The notes: a model not told the origin generated them from the letters alone. A stretch of DNA of 64,000 nucleotides from Amycolatopsis acidiphila (GCF_021391495.1 NZ_CP090063.1:7750001-7814000), one strand, 5' to 3'; positions 1-9,447 are shown, counted from the stretch's first letter. Numbers and translations are program-made.

Positions 1-76
1 CACCCTCTCCTACGACAAGTCTGGACCCCTCCAGAACACCACGCCCACACCGCTTGACAAGACATAGGGGCATCAA
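1..76 (+). mobile_element. 3' end of an IS110-family element
   Basis: This stretch has no gene and ends in GACATAGGGGCATC. Three other IS110-type elements in the window end in the closely similar ATAGGAGCATC (at 49349, 55076, and reversed at 52093). The IS5 transposase reading begins immediately after it, so an IS110 element appears to have entered an IS5 element. The transposase itself would lie before the window. Inferred from shared termini only. Confidence 0.5.
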
Positions 77-485
77 GCACAAGAAGCACGGCATGAACCT
101 GCAGGTCATCGCCTCGCCGGACGGCACCATCCTGTGGGTCTCGGGTGACCTGCCCGGCAGCACCCATGACACCGCCGCTGCCCGGATCTGGCAGATTCTC
201 GCCGCCCTGCGCGACGCCGGGCTCATCGCGCTGGGCGACAAGGGCTACCACGGCTACGACGAGACCAGACAACACGTGATCACCCCGTACAAGGGCAAGA
301 ACAAGCCCGAGTCCCAAAAGGACGTCAACCGGGCTCACGCACGGCTGCGCGGCCCCGGCGAACGCGCCAACGCCCAACTCAAAACCTGGCACATCCTGCG
401 CAAACTCCGCAGCTGCCCCCGACGCGCCGGCCAACTCGCCAAAGCCATCCACGTCCTACAGAACTACGAGACCACCGCAGGATGA
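77..485 (+). pseudogene. IS5-family transposase, C-terminal fragment
   Basis: About 135 residues of a DDE_Tnp_4-type IS5 transposase are present. HKKHGMNLQVIA lies near the start, DKGYHGYDE carries the second catalytic aspartate, and GERANAQLK carries the catalytic glutamate region. The N-terminal half with the first aspartate is missing, replaced by an IS110 end. The 3' side runs straight into the IS256 transposase, whose reading stops at NAIES, so this IS5 had itself inserted into IS256. It is not functional as it stands. Confidence 0.8.
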
Positions 486-1221
486 AAAAGGCTCAGTGAT
501 TCGATCGCGTTCGTCGAGCAGATCATGCGCCGGATTTCGATGTCGTAGTCGAGAAAGGGCACGAACTCTTCCCATGCGTTGCGCCACAGTCGAATCACGG
601 CACCATATTTGTTCCCCCATTTCTCTTCCAGGGCATTCAATGCGGCGAGTGCGGCGTCGGGATTGGGTGCCGTGTAGATGGGCTTGACATCCCGCTTGAC
701 TGCGTCCCAGTTCTGCCGCGCGACAAGGCGGAAGGTGTTGCGAATCAGATGGACGATGCATGTCTGGACGATGGTGTACGGCCACACGTTCACGACGGTC
801 TCCGGGAGGCCTTTGAGGCCGTCGCAGACGAGGAAGAACACGTCGCGGACACCGCGGTTCTTCAGGTCGATCAGAACGCTCATCCAGAACTTCGCGCCTT
901 CGCCGCCGACGCCCATCCAGAGGCCCAGGACGTCCTTGCGGCCGTCCACGGTCACGCCGATGGCCGCGTAGACCGGGCGGTTGGCGACTTGCCCGTCGCG
1001 GACCTTGACGTGGATCGCGTCGATGAACACCGCCGCGTAGGCCGCGTCGAGCGGCCGGTTGGCCCAGTCCTGCATTTCGGCGATCACTTTGTCGGTGATC
1101 CGCGATATCGTCTCCTTGCTCACCGAAGCACCGTAAATCTCATTGAAATGCGCCGAGAGTCGAGTCGGCCTGGGGCGCAGTTCCGGCGTTGCCGTCGGTC
1201 TGTTTCCCCAGGCCGCTCGCC

Positions 1222-1255
1222 GAACCCGCCGTGCGCCTTTCAACGCAACGGGCTC
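1222..1255 (-). ncRNA. Domain V hairpin of group II intron 1
   Basis: On the minus strand the 34-nt hairpin starts GAGCCCGTTGCG, has a TTGAAA loop region, and closes with GGCGGGTTC. This matches the near-invariant domain V (catalytic triad stem and GNRA-like loop) of group II introns. It lies about 60 nt before the 3' splice site, as expected. Confidence 0.9.
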
Positions 1256-1271
1256 TCCACGGTTTCTGTCG

Positions 1272-2735
1272 TTAGGCGCGGTTCGCGCAGGGCCAAGGGC
1301 TGGGAATACTGCGCCGACGGTACCGGGTGACCGGTGTCGCCGCGATGTTGCGCAGTTCAATCCCGTCCACCGCGATCGGCCGCCACCCCGTCGGGGTTCG
1401 CAGCCAGCGGTGGACGTCCTTCCATCTCCAACGCCGTTTGGTCTTCACCCATCGGACGATTCGCCACCAGATAAAGTAAGCGATCCGGTCGAAGGTGTGC
1501 TTGGCCACGGCGTGCCGGAAATATTCAGCCCAGCCGCGTGTGATCCGATTGATCCGGATCAACACGGCCCGTAGGTCCTGCTGTGATGTCCTGCGCGTCA
1601 GGGCACGAATTCTCGCTTTCAACGACCGGAGTGGCCGATCGCCAATGAAAGTGTAGAGCCGCCACTGATCGCGGGTCCCTTTCTTGATTCTCCACCGGAT
1701 GCGGAAACCCAGGAAATCGAACCCATCGGCGATGTGCACGATCCGAGTCTTGGCCGGCGATAAACGCAGACCCATCGGAGCGAGCACCTGCGCGACTTCC
1801 TCGCGCAACGTCACCACGTGGTCCCTGGTGCCGAACACCATGACGACGAAATCGTCCGCATACCGGACGAGTCGCCAGGTCGGCAGACCCAGGCGCCGAT
1901 GGCGGTGACGCCGGTTTTCTGTCGACATCCAACCTCCTGGCCGCCAGTCGCGGTGCAGGTACTCATCCAGCACCGACAACGCGATATTGGCCAATAACGG
2001 CGAGAGGATGCCCCCTTGCGGCGTCCCGGTCGGTGTGTCCCGTTCCTCGCCGAGCTCGGTCAGGATCCCAGCCTTGAGGAACGATTTTACCAACGTGAGC
2101 ACACGCTTGTCCGTCACCCGCGCCCGCACGCGGTCCATCAGGGCCGCATGGTCGATGGTGTCGAAACAAGCTTCGATGTCGGCGTCCAAAACCCATTCGT
2201 AGCCGCGGCTCCCGAATAGATGGATGTCGGCGATCGCGTCGTGTGCCCGCCGCTTGGGCCGGAACCCGAACGAGACCGGATGAAAATCAGCCTCGAATAT
2301 AGGTTCCAGAACCAGCTTCAAGGCAGCCTGAACCACACGATCCGCGACAGTAGGAATGCCCAACCTGCGGACTTTCCCCGACCCACCAGGTTTGGGAATC
2401 AACCGTTCCCGAACCGGCTGCGGCCGAAACGAACCGTCTTTGACCGCTCTGCGAATGCCACCCAGAAACTCCAGGGCACCGATTTCCCGCTCAATCCGGG
2501 CGACGGTGACGCCGTCCGAACCAGCGGTTCGTGCCCCGGTATTCGTCGCGACCCGCTCCCACGCAACACGCAGGGTCGCCGGGTCGTGCACGAGGTTGAA
2601 CAAGTCATCGAACCGTCGGCCAGGATCGGCCGACGCCCAACGATGAAGCTTGGCCTGCATTTCCGATACCCGACGGAACGACCCAGCTTCGGGTTGTTCC
2701 GGAGCGCCGCTATTCAGCGGCGCGTCTTTCGGCAT
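1272..2735 (-). CDS. Group II intron reverse transcriptase/maturase
   Basis: About 487 residues. It supports splicing of intron 1 and its retrohoming into DNA. The RT fingers/palm motifs are visible: LIPKPGGSGKVRRLGIPTV, FGFRPKRRAHDAI, VLDADIEACFDTIDH, GTPQGGILSPLLANI and the catalytic RLVRYADDFVV. A maturase (X) domain follows (GFDFLGFRIRW, RGWAEYFRH). I see no C-terminal HNH endonuclease motif, so retrohoming may rely on replication-fork priming (inference). The ATG at 2735 is preceded by GAAGGGA at good spacing. The reading frame is open further upstream, but that part is intron domain sequence. No frameshift is seen. Confidence 0.93.
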   Translation of the reverse strand: MPKDAPLNSGAPEQPEAGSFRRVSEMQAKLHRWASADPGRRFDDLFNLVHDPATLRVAWERVATNTGARTAGSDGVTVARIEREIGALEFLGGIRRAVKDGSFRPQPVRERLIPKPGGSGKVRRLGIPTVADRVVQAALKLVLEPIFEADFHPVSFGFRPKRRAHDAIADIHLFGSRGYEWVLDADIEACFDTIDHAALMDRVRARVTDKRVLTLVKSFLKAGILTELGEERDTPTGTPQGGILSPLLANIALSVLDEYLHRDWRPGGWMSTENRRHRHRRLGLPTWRLVRYADDFVVMVFGTRDHVVTLREEVAQVLAPMGLRLSPAKTRIVHIADGFDFLGFRIRWRIKKGTRDQWRLYTFIGDRPLRSLKARIRALTRRTSQQDLRAVLIRINRITRGWAEYFRHAVAKHTFDRIAYFIWWRIVRWVKTKRRWRWKDVHRWLRTPTGWRPIAVDGIELRNIAATPVTRYRRRSIPSPWPCANRA

Positions 2736-3885
2736 TGCAGCATCCCTTCTTCTCGGAACCGCTGCCGTCCTTCCCCAATGTGACCGGCTTTCCCGGCCTC
2801 CGAGTACTACGACGGCTCCGCCCTGTCCGGTGTGTTCGGCAGACGGTGTGCCTATCCCGACGCGCAAACTGGATGCCCACGAGCCGGGAACCATCGCCAG
2901 ACAGTTCCCGTGTTCACTGCTGATCGCTTGCCGAAGGAGGCATCTGACTTTGTTCCCGCGATATCGCCGTGACTACGCCGCAGACCTTCACCACGGCCTC
3001 CCTGCGAAGGTGAAAATCCCCGCTCAGGAGTTCCCCGCCTCACCAGAGAACGGGTGCGCATCGCAACCGGCCATCCGCCAGGTTTCAGCCGGTGACTACT
3101 TAGGAAACGTAACACGCCAGTTCCTCGCGTATACCTCTTCGGCTCGTTTGCCGGACCCGCACCATCTGGCAGTTCTGGCACGTCCCGGTTTTGTCAGGGC
3201 CGCTTGCCACCCTTACCGGCACCTCCCGGTTCAGGCTGCCCTCAACTTCAACAGTCCGCTGCGACGGCCTGCAGGAGAAGGTCTTCCACCTCCTCGCGAT
3301 ACAACAGCGCTTTCACGGCGCACTTTCCCCGGTTGTCATCCCTTTCGCGTACAGCGACAGCACGATCTCGTCCACGTCGGCGAGCCGGCGTTGCCGCTTC
3401 TTGACGATCTGAGGCTCGAAAGTGCTTTCCCGATCCCTCGGCACGTCGATCCGCACCTCGCCGGCGGCATCCGAGAGCACGGTCTTCGGCCGGCTTCCAT
3501 TTCGCACATTGGTCGATTCCCGACTCGGATCGGCCTGGCGCTTCTCGTGACCGAGGTGCTCGGTCATTTCCTCGTTCAGCGCCGTTTCCAGCACGTTCTT
3601 GGTGAACAGCTTCAGCAGGCCGTCCGGCCCGGTCAACGCCAGCCCGCGAGCCCTCGCCTCGGCCACCATCGCCGCCGCGGCGGCCTGCTCCGGCGACAGT
3701 TGCCGCCCCGATTTCTTGGTCTTCTTCTCCGCGTCCACGGCGTCAGAGTCCATCACTCTCCGTGCCCATCCCGCCGGACCTCGGCCCGGCGTAGTAAGGG
3801 AACTATGCCGATGCGTGTTGATCACGGGGACGTCCTCCTGATGTCGTGTGCGGGCTTGCAGTCCCAGGACATCGAGGAGGACGTC

Positions 3886-5199
3886 ATGCCCCACGGTAGT
3901 GGCCTGTCACGTGGTGACAAGCGCCGAAACGGGCGATTGGCTCGGTTGCGGGCGCTGGTGCCGCCCCAGAACGCGATTCTGGGGATTGATCTGGCGGATG
4001 AGAAGCAGGCGCTGGTGGTGACCGATCACGATTCACGGGTGCTGGCGCGTAAACGGGTCCGGGCGAAGGCATGGCGGCTGGATTCGGCGTTGGAATGGGC
4101 CCGCAACGTGGCGCGCCGGCACGGGTTCGCCGATGTCACGGTGGGCTGCGAGCCGACCGGGCACCGGTGGCGAGTGCTTGATCAGCTCGCGGCCGGGTTG
4201 GGCATGCCGCTGGTGTGTGTGCAACCGCTGCTGGTCGGCCGGGCCCGGGAAAGTGAGGACTACACCCGGGACAAGACAGACGACAAGGATGCCGTGCTGA
4301 TCGCACGGCTCGTCGGTGACCTGCGCTGCTACGTGCTGGAACGGGCAGAGGAAACCTGGGCGCGGCTGCGGCACCTGGGCGCTCGACGGGAGGGGCTGGT
4401 TGCCGAGGCCACCGCGAACGTGCAGCAGCTGCGCGATCTGCTGGAATGCGCCTGGCCCGCGGTGCTGGGCTGCGCGGCCAAACCGTTCGAGTCGAACAGC
4501 TGGTGCGCCGCGCTCACTGTGGTGCTCGACCGCTGCCACGGCCGACCGGAACGACTGGCCCGGATGGGTCTTGCGCGATTTCTGCAGGCAGTCAACCGTG
4601 AAGTCGCGCGCTGGGGCGGGCGCCAGGTCTGGCGGCTGACCGATCAAGCGGGCGTAACCGCCCAGCGGACTGGTGCGCTGGAACGGGCCTCCTTCGTGCT
4701 CGCCGACTGGCATGCGACGAAGCGTCGACTGTCCGAAGTGGAGGCTCGCATGGTCGAGGTCCTCGACCATCTTGAACTGACCGACCTGGTCACCTCCATC
4801 CCGGGACTGTCGACCGTTGGCGCAGCCGCGATCCTGGCCGAAACCGGGGATCTGGCCAGGTTCGACAGCCCCCGCGCGGTGGTCAAACACGCCGGGCTAT
4901 GTCCCCGTGAGAACAGCAGCGGCACCAAAGAAGGCCGGGCCCGCATCGCCCGCCGCGGCCGCCCCGGGCTGCGCCTGGCCGCATGGCGAGCAGTCTGGGG
5001 AGCTCAAGCGAACAACCCGGTACTTACCGCTCGCTTTCATCATCTGACCGCCCGGGAGGAAAACCCGCTCACCACCGGCCAAGCCCACGCCGCACTCGCC
5101 GCCGCGCTACTGCGCTGGCTGCATGTCATCATCACCCAGCGTGTCCCCTGGAACGAACAGATCGCCAGTGGACGCACCGATCTTTCCGCCGCCGCCTGA
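3886..5199 (+). CDS. IS110-family transposase (DEDD), apparently intact
   Basis: 437 residues. The N-terminal RuvC-like DEDD domain shows ILGIDLADEKQALVV, VGCEPTGHRW and YTRDKTDDKDAVLIARL. The C-terminal Tnp_20 domain shows LVTSIPGLSTVGAAAILAE and ENSSGTKEGRARIARRG, with the serine-containing motif typical of the family. The ATG at 3886 follows GAGGAGGACGTC, a strong ribosome-binding site. The frame is open far upstream (through the intron and IS256), but that part is antisense to those features and is rejected. It lies directly upstream of, and divergent from, the broken IS256. This subgroup differs from the other IS110 proteins in the window, and its element ends are not obvious to me. Confidence 0.92.
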   Translation: MPHGSGLSRGDKRRNGRLARLRALVPPQNAILGIDLADEKQALVVTDHDSRVLARKRVRAKAWRLDSALEWARNVARRHGFADVTVGCEPTGHRWRVLDQLAAGLGMPLVCVQPLLVGRARESEDYTRDKTDDKDAVLIARLVGDLRCYVLERAEETWARLRHLGARREGLVAEATANVQQLRDLLECAWPAVLGCAAKPFESNSWCAALTVVLDRCHGRPERLARMGLARFLQAVNREVARWGGRQVWRLTDQAGVTAQRTGALERASFVLADWHATKRRLSEVEARMVEVLDHLELTDLVTSIPGLSTVGAAAILAETGDLARFDSPRAVVKHAGLCPRENSSGTKEGRARIARRGRPGLRLAAWRAVWGAQANNPVLTARFHHLTAREENPLTTGQAHAALAAALLRWLHVIITQRVPWNEQIASGRTDLSAAA

Positions 5200-5479
5200 C
5201 CCAGGCCGCGGCGGATTCCAGGGACGGGCCAAGCTCCACCCGGCGTTGAGGACCGACCTCGACCGACACCCTGAGCAGGCCCGCCGTCTCCTCCCCAAAC
5301 TCGATTGCACGCTGTCGGGTCAGCAACCCCATTGCCAGCTACGTAGAGCCGAGGAGCCGGTGAGCCCCCGATCCCACTTGACAAATTTCGTCTTACGCTG
5401 GTGTCGGGCCGGAAACACCGATCCTGGAACAGTCCCTCGGGGCCCCTCAGATCACGAGATAGTCCCGGTTTGTGTCCTT
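5200..5479. other. Gene-free spacer between IS110 and the tmo operon end
   Basis: No convincing coding sequence, RNA gene or strong hairpin. It probably holds the right end of the IS110 element and the boundary between mobile DNA and the catabolic operon. Confidence 0.4.
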
Positions 5480-5920
5480 TCAGTCGCCGCAGCTGGTGGG
5501 GTTCAGGACGACGTGGTGCTGCACCACCAGTGTGCCGTCGCCGAGTTGAGTGGGCACGATGCTGCTTTCGGCTCGCGCCGGTGCTCGTGCGCAGGTCTGG
5601 TCAGGCCGGTCGAGTGTGATTCGGACGGTGTGGGGTCGATAGCCGGGAGCGGTGACTCGGATTTCGATTGCGGGGTGGCTGCCGCCCGGATTCTTGGTCA
5701 GGATCTCAAAGGTTCCTTCGCGGTCTGCACGAACCTGGTACCCGTGGAGGGTGAGCATGGCGTCGGTGATGGGTGTTCCCTCGGCAGTGATGATCTGTCC
5801 GGCGACGAGCACCTCGCCCTGTCGGCTTCGGTTAAAGTCGGGGAGCACTGTGGGCGAAGCAAGCGGTGCTGACGCTGGATATGGTGTCGGCGCGGTCGTG
5901 GTGGGAGTGACGGTATCCAT
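5480..5920 (-). CDS. Uncharacterised protein, Pro/Thr-rich N-terminus plus beta-sandwich-like domain
   Basis: 146 residues, last gene of the tmo operon, 75 nt after the dehydrogenase. Residues 1-30 are rich in Thr, Pro and Ala without a clear signal peptide. From about residue 35 to 110 the pattern GQIITAEGTPITDAMLTLHG...REGTFEILT...IRVTAPGYRPHTV resembles carboxypeptidase-regulatory/transthyretin-like beta-sandwich domains, also seen as accessory folds in intradiol dioxygenases. No catalytic residues can be named. Two Cys (in TCARAP and TSCGD) lie in the C-terminal third. The ATG at 5920 has GAAGGA upstream. Function unknown; its position suggests a role with the monooxygenase or its products. 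Confidence 0.7.
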   Translation of the reverse strand: MDTVTPTTTAPTPYPASAPLASPTVLPDFNRSRQGEVLVAGQIITAEGTPITDAMLTLHGYQVRADREGTFEILTKNPGGSHPAIEIRVTAPGYRPHTVRITLDRPDQTCARAPARAESSIVPTQLGDGTLVVQHHVVLNPTSCGD

Positions 5921-5995
5921 GGTGTCAGTCCTTCATTGGCGACACGGGCGGATGCCCGTGTGGACTGGTCGAGTATGGGCGCGTTGCATCGGTGG

Positions 5996-7066
5996 CTATG
6001 GTGTGATGAGCATTTTGAGGAAGCCTGGTTCGCGGTCGGCGAACTGCTGAGCGGCGGTGGGGAATTCGGCAAGACGGGTACGGTGGGTGACTACGGTGGT
6101 CGGGTCGATCACGCCGTGTTCGATCAGTTGTATCGCTCGCCATTGTGCGGTCTTGGCGTTGGCGAATCCGTTGAGCAGCAGCCGCAGGTTCTTGAAGTAC
6201 ATGTCGAACAACGACACCGTGTGGTCTCGTTCGAGGTAGACGCCGCCGCCGCTGATGGTGGCGCCTGGGCGGGCGAGGGCCACGGCAAGGTCGAAGGCCG
6301 GGCCACGACCGGCGAACTCGATGATCTTGTGCACGCCGAGCCCGTGGGTCGTGTCGATGATCGTCTGGATGGAGGCGTCCGCTGCGTCTGGTCCGGCGTC
6401 GAGGGCGATCGCGCCGCGTTTTTCGGCCTGTTCCCGGCGGAAGGCCACCGGGTCCAGCGCGTACACCGCGGCGTGGGTGCGCTGGCGGACGAGGTCGAGC
6501 GCCAGCAGCCCGGTGGGGCCGCAACCGACGACCGCCACGGTGTCGGTGGATTCGATGCCGGCCGCGTCGACGGCGATGGCGGCGGCGGGCAGGTTGCACG
6601 ACAGGAACGGTGCGACGTCGTCGGAGATCGCGTCGGGCACGTGCTCGAGGTGATCGTCGGCGTGGGGTACGCGCACATATTCGGCTTGGCTGCCGCCCAG
6701 GTCACCGAAGGCGGTGCCGAAGCCGTAGATCGCCTTACCGGTGGTCAGGCAGTGTGCGGTTTGCCCGGCTCGGCAGCATCCGCAGCGCCCGCAGCTGACG
6801 GAGTAGGGGAACGTCACGCGGTCGCCGACGGCGAATCGTGTTACCGCGGGGCCCACTTCGACGACTTCACCGCAGATCTCGTGCCCGAGTGTCGTGTGTC
6901 CGGGCGCGACGAGGTCGGGTACCTCCCCGTTGAACAGGTACAGGTCAGAGCCGCACATGGAGGCGGTTTTCGTCGCGACGACCAGGTCGCCGGGCTCCTG
7001 GATCGTCGCATCCGGCACGTCCTCGACGGTGACGGTGCGCGGTCCGTGATAGACGGCTGCTCGCAT
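5996..7066 (-). CDS. Zinc-dependent medium-chain alcohol dehydrogenase
   Basis: 356 residues, the usual MDR length. Catalytic zinc ligands are C38 (MCGSD) and H62-E63 (GHEICG). The structural zinc loop is C92, C95, C98, C106 (SCGRCGCCRAGQTAHC). The Rossmann motif VVGCGPTGLLAL is near residue 180, with D205 (YALDP) after the second beta-strand, favouring NAD+. It lies 48 nt downstream of tmoF and is probably cotranscribed. A role in oxidising an alcohol formed by the monooxygenase, for example a benzylic alcohol, is plausible, but the substrate cannot be read from sequence. ATG at 7066 with AGGAGACCCTC upstream. Confidence 0.88.
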   Translation of the reverse strand: MRAAVYHGPRTVTVEDVPDATIQEPGDLVVATKTASMCGSDLYLFNGEVPDLVAPGHTTLGHEICGEVVEVGPAVTRFAVGDRVTFPYSVSCGRCGCCRAGQTAHCLTTGKAIYGFGTAFGDLGGSQAEYVRVPHADDHLEHVPDAISDDVAPFLSCNLPAAAIAVDAAGIESTDTVAVVGCGPTGLLALDLVRQRTHAAVYALDPVAFRREQAEKRGAIALDAGPDAADASIQTIIDTTHGLGVHKIIEFAGRGPAFDLAVALARPGATISGGGVYLERDHTVSLFDMYFKNLRLLLNGFANAKTAQWRAIQLIEHGVIDPTTVVTHRTRLAEFPTAAQQFADREPGFLKMLITP

Positions 7067-7114
7067 GAGGGTCTCCTGGGTGGATGCTGGGCTGACTCGG
7101 CGCGCGGTGGCTTG

Positions 7115-8134
7115 TCAGCCGAATCGGTCGTAGTGGATATGGTCGATCGGGGCGTTGTGTTCGCGCAGTAGCGTCAGCACGGCGTCAACCATCACCGGTG
7201 GGCCGGCAAGGTAGTGCTCGGCGCCGCGCAGTTCGGGGAGCCGAACCCGCAGCGCGTCGGTCACGAGCCCGACGGTTCCCGACCAGGATTCACTTGGCTT
7301 GAGCAGCGCGCCGTGTAGGCGGGCGGCCGGCAGTCCGGCGACGAGCGCCTGGAGCTCGTCCCAGCACACCAGGTCCTCCTCGGTGTTCGCGCCGTAGAAG
7401 ACATGCACGCGGCGGGTGTCGGCGGTGTCGGCGAGTTCGCGCAGCAGGGCGAGGATCGGCGAGAGTCCGGTGCCGCCTGCGGTGAGGACGATGTCGCGCT
7501 CGCCGGGGCGCAGCCACATGTCGCCGTAGGGCAGCTCGACCGGGACGGCATCACCGGGAGACAGCGTGAACAGCGCGGTGCTGCCGGCCCGGCCCGGGTA
7601 CCGCTTCGCGATGAACTCCACCGTGTCCAGTCCGGCCGGGCCAGTCATCGAGTAGCAGCGCCGCAGGCCGCGGCCCAGCTCGACGATGGCGTACTGGCCC
7701 GGCCGGTACCGGCTGGTGGTGTCGAGCCGGAATCGGAAGCGTCGGATGTCGGGCCCCAGCTCCTGGGCGTCGAGCAGCTCGGCCCGGTGGTCGCAAGTGG
7801 GGCGTTCTGCGGTGGGTCCGGTCCGCAGGACCTTGAGGGTGAGATCGGAGCAGGGGGTGGTCTGGCAGGTCAGGATGCGTCGTCGGCGGGCGTCGCGCGG
7901 CTCGACGGCGGGGGCGTCGGGGTAGAGCAGCTCGACTTCGCCCTCGACGAGAGTGGCTTTACAGGTGCCGCAGCTGCCCCAGCCGCATTCGAACGGCAGC
8001 CAGATCCCTGCCCTGCGGGCGGCGGCGAGGATCCGTTCGCCGGGGCCGACCGTGAATCGCAGGTCGGTCCCGGCGAGCCGAACACTGAACGCACCGGCAC
8101 CGGGGTCAGACGGATGTTCCGGTGAGGAACTCAT
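7115..8134 (-). CDS. tmoF: Toluene monooxygenase NADH reductase (TmoF-like)
   Basis: 339 residues. The N-terminal plant-type [2Fe-2S] domain has cysteines C50, C55, C58 (FECGWGSCGTC) and C90 (ILTC). The FAD domain shows RPGQYAIVEL and RCYSMTG (R159, Y161, S162). The NAD domain shows VLTAGGTGLSPILALLREL and YLAGPPVMVDA. It passes electrons from NADH to the Rieske ferredoxin TmoC. The gene starts inside the end of tmoE (29-nt overlap), implying translational coupling. Length and domain order match the family. It is the last of six components in the order A-B-C-D-E-F of toluene-4-monooxygenase operons. Confidence 0.93.
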   Translation of the reverse strand: MSSSPEHPSDPGAGAFSVRLAGTDLRFTVGPGERILAAARRAGIWLPFECGWGSCGTCKATLVEGEVELLYPDAPAVEPRDARRRRILTCQTTPCSDLTLKVLRTGPTAERPTCDHRAELLDAQELGPDIRRFRFRLDTTSRYRPGQYAIVELGRGLRRCYSMTGPAGLDTVEFIAKRYPGRAGSTALFTLSPGDAVPVELPYGDMWLRPGERDIVLTAGGTGLSPILALLRELADTADTRRVHVFYGANTEEDLVCWDELQALVAGLPAARLHGALLKPSESWSGTVGLVTDALRVRLPELRGAEHYLAGPPVMVDAVLTLLREHNAPIDHIHYDRFG

Positions 8135-9116
8135 CGTGCACCTCTCGGACCCGCGCGGTGACCTCGCCCGGGTTCAGCGGCTGCGGCGCCTGGGCGAACT
8201 GCCCGGCGAGGCCCTCGACTGCCTGGTCGGCGCGGGGCTGCCACTGTTGCACCCAGTCGCCGAGCACCCCGGCCAGGTCCGGGTTGCGTTCGATCGCGTA
8301 GCCGGTTAGGGCCTGAGTCCAGTCCTGGCTGCGGCGGGCGTCGCGGCCGAACTCGGTGCACAGCGCGGCCAGGAACCGGTCCCCGTTGGCCTCGGCCAAC
8401 TGCCCGAACACGTTGTTGACCAGGGCGTCCACCGCGGGCTTGACGACGAGGTTGAGCGCGGTGAACGCCTCACCCCAGTCGTAGGCGATGAGCAGGGTCT
8501 CCAGCGTCTGCCGCAGCGGCTGCCAGGCGGGGTCGTCCTCCCACGCTCGGCGCGCGGTGCTGGTCGCGGCGATGTCGTCGCCGTGGGCGTTGGCAAGGAC
8601 CTTGGTCCAGTAGGCGATCCGCTGGATGCGGCGCATCTCGTCGGCGGCCTGGAAGTGCGCGCAGTTCGTGATGTACGACGAGGGCGCCATCTGCCCCACG
8701 TACAGGCTGGTCATCTGCAGCACGTGCAGCGGGAACCGCAGCGGCACGAACAGCGTCCGCAGTGTGTCGACCCAGCCATGATCGAGCTTGTCCGCCGACC
8801 CGGCGGCCTCGTGCTCGTCGACCAGGGCGTCCACATACACCTCGCGGTCGTGCTGGAGGGCGACGTAGTCGCGGTAGGTCAACTTGTGTGGGTCGCGGAA
8901 GTCTTCCCAGTCCTCGACCTGCAGGGGCGAACCCTCACGATGGGTGAGGTACCACTGGTTGAGCGACCACTGCGGGTCCATCTCGAATGGCGCGGGATCG
9001 CGCCGGAAGTGGTAGTGGAACTTGCCGGTGACCGCCTCGTACGGCGTCGGCTTGCGCCGGACATCACCGAACATGCTCCAGGTCTTCTGCCGCCGGCGGC
9101 TCTGCGCGGTCGTCAC
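8106..9116 (-). CDS. tmoE: Toluene monooxygenase hydroxylase beta subunit (TmoE-like)
   Basis: 336 residues. This is the ferritin-like beta subunit that forms the (alpha-beta-gamma)2 hydroxylase core but lacks the diiron ligands. Recognised by length, operon position and family patterns such as YEAVTGKFHYHFRRDPAPFE, LTYRDYVALQHDREVYVD and FPLHVLQMTSLYVGQMAPSS. It starts at GTG 9116, just after the tmoD stop (9120), with a GGAG-like site in the tmoD tail. No damage seen. Confidence 0.92.
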   Translation of the reverse strand: MTTAQSRRRQKTWSMFGDVRRKPTPYEAVTGKFHYHFRRDPAPFEMDPQWSLNQWYLTHREGSPLQVEDWEDFRDPHKLTYRDYVALQHDREVYVDALVDEHEAAGSADKLDHGWVDTLRTLFVPLRFPLHVLQMTSLYVGQMAPSSYITNCAHFQAADEMRRIQRIAYWTKVLANAHGDDIAATSTARRAWEDDPAWQPLRQTLETLLIAYDWGEAFTALNLVVKPAVDALVNNVFGQLAEANGDRFLAALCTEFGRDARRSQDWTQALTGYAIERNPDLAGVLGDWVQQWQPRADQAVEGLAGQFAQAPQPLNPGEVTARVREVHDEFLTGTSV

Positions 9117-9119
9117 AGC

Positions 9120-9434
9120 TCAGTCCTGCCTCTCCAGGTACCAGACCATCTGGTCCTCGGTCTGCTTGACCCGCCCGGCGAACGCCGACAGGGCGGGCTC
9201 GAGATCGCTGAGCGGGAACTCCCGGCCCAGCTGTTCTTCCAGGCTGCGCCGGGTCAGCACGCAGCGGTGGGGCACGCTGATGCGGATGTAGCCGCCCTGG
9301 TCGTCGACCAACACCTCGGCGTCGGGGTTGTCCAGCTCAATCGCGGCGGCCACCGCATCGGCGAGGTCGCCGTCGACGCCGCGGATCACCGGGCCCACCA
9401 GTTTCCGGCTCGGAGTTTGGGGAACTGCTGTCAT
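9120..9434 (-). CDS. tmoD: Toluene monooxygenase effector protein (TmoD-like)
   Basis: 104 residues, the MmoB/DmpM/TmoD regulatory-component family. This cofactor-free protein docks on the hydroxylase and controls active-site access and coupling. The pattern VGPVIRGVDGDLADAVAAAIELDN followed by GGYIRISVPHRCVLTRRSLEEQLGR is typical. ATG at 9434 follows GAGGACGAGACG. It is 13 nt downstream of tmoC and directly upstream of tmoE. Confidence 0.92.
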   Translation of the reverse strand: MTAVPQTPSRKLVGPVIRGVDGDLADAVAAAIELDNPDAEVLVDDQGGYIRISVPHRCVLTRRSLEEQLGREFPLSDLEPALSAFAGRVKQTEDQMVWYLERQD

Positions 9435-9447
9435 CGTCTCGTCCTCA

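Larger units (their letters stand above)
1159..3323 (-). mobile_element. Group II intron 1 (complete, 2165 nt) in IS256 transposase
   Basis: On the minus strand the intron begins GTGCGCCGTGAAAGCG, a GUGYG-type 5' end, and finishes ...CTCGAC. It contains a reverse transcriptase/maturase gene (2735-1272) and a 34-nt domain V at 1255-1222. About 590 nt of gene-free structured 5' sequence (domains I-III) lies at 2736-3323. Both ends are fixed by restoration of the IS256 reading frame. It is in the same orientation as the gene it interrupts, so splicing could rescue the host mRNA. Ends, domain V and an open maturase all look intact. Confidence 0.92.
486..3753 (-). pseudogene. IS256-family transposase split by group II intron and 3'-truncated
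   Basis: The N-terminal part (3753 down to 3324) starts MDSDAVDAEKK and ends SLYAKGMTTGE. The catalytic part (1158 down to 486) starts ISAHFNEIYGASVSKETIS and ends STNAIES. Removing 1159-3323 joins GGG GAA A with TC TCG GCG, giving TTGEISAHF in frame, the usual mutator-family sequence. Aspartate motifs VFIDAIHVKV and FLVCDGLKG and the glutamate of NAIES are visible. The extreme C-terminus is lost to the IS5 fragment, so even a spliced mRNA would give a truncated protein. Confidence 0.88.

Noticed and set aside
2650..3885. N-terminal extension giving an 849-codon frame joined to the IS110 transposase
   Set aside because: It lies antisense to the intron and IS256, and a strong ribosome-binding site precedes the ATG at 3886.
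5368..5385. ACTTGACAAATTT as a sigma-70 -35 box
   Set aside because: No matching -10 or gene start follows; it may be part of an IS110 end, but I cannot show it.
5936..7171. Long plus-strand open frame opposite the alcohol dehydrogenase
   Set aside because: Antisense shadow typical of GC-rich DNA; the minus strand has complete zinc and Rossmann motifs.
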